Shown here: positions 8,016 through 10,184 of the stretch, one piece after another
How positions within the stretch are numbered: the stretch's first letter is position 1
Layout of the letters: every line of letters starts with the position of its first letter
DNA from: DASPPF01 sp032906705
GTDB taxonomy: Archaea > Thermoproteota > Nitrososphaeria > Nitrososphaerales > Gagatemarchaeaceae
Direction of reading: 5' to 3'
DNA length: 10,184 bases
NCBI GenBank assembly: GCA_032906705.1
Contig: JAJTZC010000040.1
Coordinates: 1-10,184, forward strand
Translations under genes and position numbers: made by a program
Notes under the pieces: generated by a model
Told to the model about the DNA's origin: nothing
The model's input: only the letters and a program-made list of their open reading frames with translations
Database searches by the model: none

Positions 8016-8272
8016 CTCGCCCATGATCTCTTCGACCCTCCGCCTCCTCCTTCTGAAGGTGACGAAGCCCTTCTCGACCAAGAAGGAGTCCCTTTACTTG
8101 TCGGATTCGAAGTCGTGCTGCTTGCCTTCGGGCTCGACTGCGAACTTCAGGGTCGGAGTGGAGGCCACCAGGTCTATCCTATGGGTGAGCTGTTCTCCGA
8201 TCTGCCTCAGACCAGGAAAAACCAAGAGCGGGATGGGGCAGCGAACCTGCGTTCCGTTACCCGTCCAGCGAC
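8016..8272 (-). pseudogene. Vsr/DUF559-type endonuclease fragment, interrupted and truncated
   Basis: On the minus strand a frame reads QLTHRIDLVAS, then LKFAVEPEGKQHDFESDK, a TAA stop (8094-8096), and in the same frame RDSFLVEKGF, VTFRRRRRRVEEIMGE into the gap. The order matches the PD-(D/E)XK core shared by Vsr and DUF559-like proteins: Asp in 'RID', then 'E..GKQH' with the catalytic Glu and Lys, then 'D..RD.fL...G....R'. Homology seems to continue across the stop without a frame change, so the TAA looks like a single-base change from a sense codon. No good start codon lies upstream: the frame runs back into the regulator gene, where another frame codes. I read it as a decayed gene lacking its N-terminus. 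A base error at a contig end is the main alternative. Family assignment is by motif only. Confidence 0.5.
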
Positions 8273-8785
8273 CTAATAGGCGAAGGCGCGTGAAACTTCG
8301 AAGAACGAATCTGAGGCCTGTCCGACCTCTTCTAGGATCTTTGCGTATGAGTACATCACGTTCGAGCCCTTGAGGGTCAGCTCGTAGCGTTTCCTTGTCC
8401 TGTCGGCTGCCCAGTGCAGAAGCCCATTCTCCAGGAGCGACTTCAGATGGGTCTGGAGCGCCACCCATGACAGGTTCGCCTTGTACATGATCTGCGTCGG
8501 CTTTTCAGCTCCCTCCTTCACAGCCTTCAGCATGTCCATTCGTATTTCCAGCTGTGACCTTCTAGATAGAACCTTCCGGTTCGGGTCTTGCGGAGCCAGG
8601 AACGGGCCTCTCTTGGAATCCTCGCCAAGCTGCTGAACCGCATACATCGACTCGAATTGTTCCAAGCGAGTTGCTCGGCCATTAGGTAGCGTATCACGGG
8701 TTATCTCCATATGTTTGAACATGTGATACATACATGTCAGACCCCGATTGCGCCGCGCACGACTGAGGTTGAAGGATTTCTTCAT
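8273..8785 (-). CDS. Winged-helix DNA-binding regulator (archaeal HTH_45-like)
   Basis: 170 aa from the ATG at 8785. The conserved part is C-terminal: a winged helix-turn-helix at about 74-140, with RSQLEIRMDMLKAV leading in, the recognition region PTQIMYKANLSWVALQTHL, the second helix LKSLLENGLL and a basic wing RTRKRYELTLKG, then a helix YSYAKILEEV that may dimerise. This pattern is typical of small archaeal transcription regulators of the HTH_45 type. The first 70 residues match nothing I recognise and may not be translated. Other possible starts are TTG 8797 and ATG at 8731, 8719, 8710 and 8647. The AATATTT patch at 8796-8802 is too close to 8785 to be its TATA box, which favours a later start. 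The target is unknown; the palindromes at 8708-8737 suggest self-regulation. Confidence 0.75.
   Translation of the reverse strand: MKKSFNLSRARRNRGLTCMYHMFKHMEITRDTLPNGRATRLEQFESMYAVQQLGEDSKRGPFLAPQDPNRKVLSRRSQLEIRMDMLKAVKEGAEKPTQIMYKANLSWVALQTHLKSLLENGLLHWAADRTRKRYELTLKGSNVMYSYAKILEEVGQASDSFFEVSRAFAY
8708..8737. promoter_or_regulatory. Cluster of three 6-bp palindromes at the regulator start
   Basis: CATATG (8708-8713), ACATGT (8719-8724) and ACATGT (8732-8737) have centres 11 and 13 bases apart, close to one helical turn. A 7-bp inverted repeat, GTATCAC (8691-8697) and GTGATAC (8723-8729), brackets part of the cluster. This would suit binding of a dimeric winged-helix protein. If the regulator starts at 8647 the cluster is in its leader or promoter; if it starts at 8785 it is inside codons 17-26. 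Confidence 0.35.
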
Positions 8786-8795
8786 AGTGTAATGC

Positions 8796-8802
8796 AATAT
8801 TT
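8796..8802 (-). promoter_or_regulatory. Possible TATA box for the winged-helix regulator
   Basis: The minus strand reads AAATATT here, with ACC just upstream as a weak BRE. Transcription would start near 8774, downstream of the first in-frame ATG at 8785. If this element is used, one of the ATG codons at 8731, 8719, 8710 or 8647 is the real start. Confidence 0.35.
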
Positions 8803-8825
8803 GGTTCTATTCCGTCTGTTGTTTA

Positions 8826-8843
8826 TGGGCGCTTGCAGGCCCA
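8826..8843. repeat. Short inverted repeat (5-bp arms)
   Basis: TGGGC (8826-8830) pairs with GCCCA (8839-8843) around an 8-base loop. It is one of three hairpins in the spacer between the TRAM gene and the regulator gene. Weak alone; listed because of its neighbours. Confidence 0.35.
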
Positions 8844-8857
8844 ATCATCTCTACCTT

Positions 8858-8873
8858 GAATCTGCCTAGATTC
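8858..8873. repeat. Perfect inverted repeat GAATCT-GCCT-AGATTC
   Basis: Six-base arms (8858-8863 and 8868-8873) flank a four-base loop. It lies downstream of the TRAM gene on the minus strand and upstream of the regulator. It may be a second hairpin in the 3' end of the TRAM message or a protein-binding site. Confidence 0.45.
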
Positions 8874-8902
8874 TTTGGGAGTGGGATAAGAATACGGTAG
8901 GA

Positions 8903-8927
8903 TTGGTTGACTCTTTGAATCAACCAA
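8903..8927 (-). terminator. Perfect 8-bp inverted repeat downstream of the TRAM gene
   Basis: TTGGTTGA (8903-8910) and TCAACCAA (8920-8927) are exact inverted copies around a nine-base loop. The hairpin begins 28 bases after the TRAM stop on the minus strand and is followed by a moderately pyrimidine-rich stretch (TCCTACCGTATTCTTATCCC). A transcript end or a 3' stabilising structure for the TRAM message is the likeliest role; an operator upstream of the regulator is the alternative. Confidence 0.5.
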
Positions 8928-8954
8928 CTTTGTTGCAGCAGACCTTGCGACTGA

Positions 8955-9260
8955 TTAGTTCGCGGTCTCTGCCCTAGATTCAGAGGTTGTTGCCGCGTTC
9001 GCTGCTGGACCCTCTACGACCTGTCCAGATGCGAAGCGGTCCGAGACTTGCGTAACCTTGATCCTCACGTTTTGGCCTTGCCTTGTGCCAGGGACAAAGA
9101 CGACAAATCCGTCGACTCTGGCAATGCCTTCGCCTCGCTTGCTCGTATCGGAGATACTGACGTTGTACTCCTTACCGACCTCGACCGGCTTGTTGAAGGA
9201 ACCGGAACCTCTTCCGAAACCTCCTCGATTGCCATATCCTCCGCGCTGTCCGAAACTCAA
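8955..9260 (-). CDS. Small TRAM-domain RNA-binding protein with RGG-like N-terminus
   Basis: 101 aa. The N-terminal 22 residues are rich in Gly, Arg, Phe and Tyr (MSFGQRGGYGNRGGFGRGSG), an RGG-like, probably disordered RNA-binding tail. The TRAM domain follows at about 25-84, with the typical KPVEVGKEYNVSISDTSKRG, GEGIARVDGFVVFVPGTRQG and VRIKVTQVSDRFASGQVVE. The last 17 residues are Ala/Thr/Ser/Glu-rich. Free-standing TRAM proteins are common in Archaea and some act as RNA chaperones; that role here is inferred. The start must be TTG at 9260: an in-frame TGA lies only three codons upstream and no later Met exists. TTG, with no strong ribosome-binding site, suggests limited or regulated initiation. 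Transcribed from the TATA box at 9318-9325. Confidence 0.9.
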   Translation of the reverse strand: MSFGQRGGYGNRGGFGRGSGSFNKPVEVGKEYNVSISDTSKRGEGIARVDGFVVFVPGTRQGQNVRIKVTQVSDRFASGQVVEGPAANAATTSESRAETAN

Positions 9261-9317
9261 TTTCTTTCACACATCCTACCGTTATTCCTTCCAGTGAGCC
9301 ATAGGTTCGTGGAGAGG

Positions 9318-9325
9318 TAATTAAA
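9318..9325 (-). promoter_or_regulatory. TATA box for the TRAM gene
   Basis: TTTAATTA on the minus strand follows a C-rich run (CCCCC). A transcription start about 25 bases downstream, near 9297, would give a leader of about 36 bases before TTG 9260. The TAATTA core is palindromic, so the element could also serve a plus-strand transcript starting near 9347. Confidence 0.55.
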
Positions 9326-9340
9326 GGGGGTTGGCGGTAG

Positions 9341-9451
9341 TTGTTCCAAGCGGGCAACCCGCTCTACGTGAAACAGGGCCAAATCACGATACATCGACCT
9401 ATCGAAGTCGGATTCGAGCTTGACTCGTCACAGGTCGAAGTAGCTATGTAA
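9341..9451 (+). pseudogene. Possible remnant of an SRPBCC-like gene N-terminus
   Basis: This 36-codon frame (TTG 9341, or GTG 9368) includes VKQGQITIHRPIEVGFEL, which resembles the first strand and helix start of SRPBCC/START-type ligand-binding proteins ('I.I.rPieeVF.fl'). It then ends at TAA 9449-9451. In the frame one base back, LTRHRSK and, after another stop, NPMYDQFGLGRSQVGS follow. The whole may be one gene broken by a frameshift and stop codons. The match is short and judged by eye; it could be chance. Confidence 0.25.
9349..9363. repeat. GC-rich inverted repeat AGCGGG-CAA-CCCGCT
   Basis: Perfect 6-base arms around a three-base loop, between the TRAM TATA box and the possible SRPBCC-like frame. 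It would lie at the 5' end of any plus-strand transcript driven by the TAATTA element, or about 30 bases upstream of the TRAM TATA box on the other strand. It is not part of a tRNA: the loop is too small and no acceptor or T arm flanks it. Confidence 0.4.
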
Positions 9452-9574
9452 CTTGAGTTCTATCTGTAATCCGATGTATGACCAATTCGGGCTAGGCAGA
9501 AGTCAAGTGGGCAGCAATGCCTCCGAATGGAGACTCGATATGTCCGAGGATGGCAATGTCTTGGTAGGTCAAGC

Positions 9575-9582
9575 TAAAATAT
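9575..9582 (+). promoter_or_regulatory. TATA box for the VOC gene
   Basis: TAAAATAT is centred about 23 bases before ATG 9601, a spacing that fits a leaderless or nearly leaderless transcript. A GGAG (9590-9593) seven bases before the ATG could act as a ribosome-binding site only if transcription starts further upstream. Confidence 0.5.
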
Positions 9583-9600
9583 CGTTCCCGGAGTTCCAGG

Positions 9601-10041
9601 ATGGTGGCATTCAAGCTACAGGTCGTGTTCGACTGTAGGGACCCTAGTAGTCTTTCGAAATTCTACGCGGAGGCTCTCCACTACAAATTGCAAGACCCAC
9701 CCAATAGTTACACGTCTTGGGAAGCGTGGTTCAAAGAGCAGGGTATACCCGAAGCGGAATGGAACTCGGCCAGCGCTATCGTCGATCCAGAAGGAAAGGG
9801 TCCGAGGATTTACTTCCAACAGATGGACACGCCAAAGCTCGGAAAGAATCGGCTCCACATCGACATCAATGCGAGCGGGGGAGTGCGCGTCCCCCTCGAT
9901 GAGCGAAAGAAACAAGTGAACAAAGAAGTCGAACGACTCACGGGACTTGGAGCGACGAAGCATCACGAGCTCGAAGAAGGAAGGGGAGAATACTGCGTCA
10001 TCATGCTCGACCCGGAAGGCAACGAATTCTGCGTTCAGTAG
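9601..10041 (+). CDS. VOC superfamily / glyoxalase-like domain protein
   Basis: 146 aa, a single VOC-fold protein close to the Glyoxalase_6 type. The first beta-alpha module reads LQVVFDCRDPSSLSKFYAEA (6-25) and the second has NRLHIDINA (83-91), then a helix VNKEVERLTGLGATKHHEL and VIMLDPEGNEFCV (133-145), a hallmark ending. His86 and Glu142 are where metal or substrate ligands usually sit in this fold. The reaction cannot be deduced; members include isomerases, dioxygenases, resistance proteins and many unassigned proteins. Similar proteins are especially common in Actinobacteria and Chloroflexi, and codon use looks more A+T-rich than gatDE, so transfer from bacteria is possible (inference). 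ATG 9601 begins just before the first strand and fits the TATA box at 9575-9582. It stands alone, with no operon partner visible. Confidence 0.88.
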   Translation: MVAFKLQVVFDCRDPSSLSKFYAEALHYKLQDPPNSYTSWEAWFKEQGIPEAEWNSASAIVDPEGKGPRIYFQQMDTPKLGKNRLHIDINASGGVRVPLDERKKQVNKEVERLTGLGATKHHELEEGRGEYCVIMLDPEGNEFCVQ

Positions 10042-10114
10042 CTCCAATTGTTGATACGATTGCAGCCTTTGTGGCATGAGAGGGGTTCCCTTCGGAAACT
10101 GAACCATCATTAGC

Positions 10115-10184
10115 ATGAATAATCCGAAAAAGAGGGAAAGAGGGGCCGACCGAGCCAGCTCCACCGTTGACGTGAGAGTCGAAA
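10115..10184 (+). CDS. Possible start of a gene cut by the window end
   Basis: ATG at 10115 opens a frame to the window end that begins MNNPKKRERGADRASSTVDV, a basic, hydrophilic N-terminus. There is no clear TATA box at leaderless distance and no ribosome-binding site, so support is only the open frame and its position 73 bases after the VOC stop. No family can be assigned. Confidence 0.25.
   Translation, partial: MNNPKKRERGADRASSTVDVRVE

Larger units (their letters stand above)
9326..9600. other. Region without a firm gene between the TRAM and VOC genes
   Basis: Together with the TRAM leader, 9261-9600 forms a 340-base stretch lacking a confident gene. It holds the TRAM promoter (9318-9325), a GC-rich hairpin (9349-9363), a short frame that resembles an SRPBCC N-terminus (9341-9451), a second short frame (ATG 9474 to 9638) overlapping the VOC start, and the VOC TATA box (9575-9582). 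The mixture looks like gene debris that now acts as a promoter region. Confidence 0.5.

Noticed and set aside
7902..8276. Plus-strand open frame running through the N gap
   Set aside because: It depends on the Ns being open, has no known motifs, and is opposite the endonuclease-like minus frame.
8276..8468. Upstream extension of the endonuclease-like frame, beginning at a possible start at 8468
   Set aside because: It overlaps the conserved winged-helix domain of the regulator in another frame and shows no endonuclease-like sequence, so it is a shadow.
9328..9375. tRNA-like look of the GC hairpin and flanks on the minus strand
   Set aside because: The loop is only three bases, and no acceptor, D or T arm can be assembled around it.
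9616..10164. Minus-strand open frame of 182 codons opposite the VOC gene, with a hydrophobic N-terminus
   Set aside because: The plus-strand frame has clear VOC motifs, a promoter and a good start. The antisense frame shows no recognisable domain and mirrors the VOC codons.
1..10184. Search for CRISPR arrays, insertion sequences, attachment sites and rRNA/tRNA genes
   Set aside because: No regularly spaced direct repeats, transposase motifs, terminal inverted repeats with target duplications, or RNA-gene consensus were seen by eye.

Overview
The window is almost certainly archaeal. It carries an intact gatD-gatE pair, the amidotransferase that makes Gln-tRNA(Gln) and is found only in Archaea. 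It also has an archaeal-type Elp3, a small free-standing TRAM-domain RNA-binding protein, an archaeal winged-helix regulator, TATA-box promoters at leaderless spacing, and Shine-Dalgarno sites of the GGAGG/GGTGA kind inside operons. The left 7.9 kb looks GC-rich by eye; from about 8.7 kb rightwards it is visibly richer in A+T. The lineage cannot be fixed from sequence alone. A TACK archaeon (Nitrososphaeria-like) or a Thermoplasmata-like lineage would both fit. A run of exactly 100 Ns marks a scaffold gap, so this is a draft or metagenome assembly.

Layout, left to right. At 1-54 is the last part of an unidentified + gene whose stop overlaps elp3 (51-1646, tRNA wobble-uridine modification). 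After a 246-bp convergent intergenic region comes a leftward three-gene operon for an ABC-2 type exporter: ATPase 3528-4526, permease 2729-3538 and permease 1893-2732, all overlapping by a few bases. A 150-bp divergent promoter region separates it from rightward gatD (4677-5993) and gatE (5990-7897), which overlap by four bases. gatE ends in a terminator-like hairpin at the gap edge (gap 7916-8015).

Right of the gap, on the minus strand, lies what looks like a decayed Vsr/DUF559-type endonuclease fragment: a recognisable catalytic core broken by an in-frame TAA and cut by the gap. Next is a winged-helix regulator (8273-8785), with three 6-bp palindromes near its start. Then come a 157-bp spacer with three separate inverted repeats and a TTG-started TRAM protein (8955-9260). 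The stretch 9261-9600 holds the TRAM promoter, a GC-rich hairpin and a possible remnant of an SRPBCC-like gene. It is followed by a VOC/glyoxalase-like gene (9601-10041) and perhaps the first codons of another + gene running off the window.

Functionally, the left part is translation-related housekeeping (elp3, gatDE) around an exporter operon. The right part has an accessory character: a regulator, an RNA-binding protein, a bacterial-looking VOC protein and gene debris. I found no intact new defence or mobile system. The most notable items are the broken endonuclease next to the gap, the palindrome cluster at the regulator start, the structured TRAM-regulator spacer and the debris upstream of the VOC gene.
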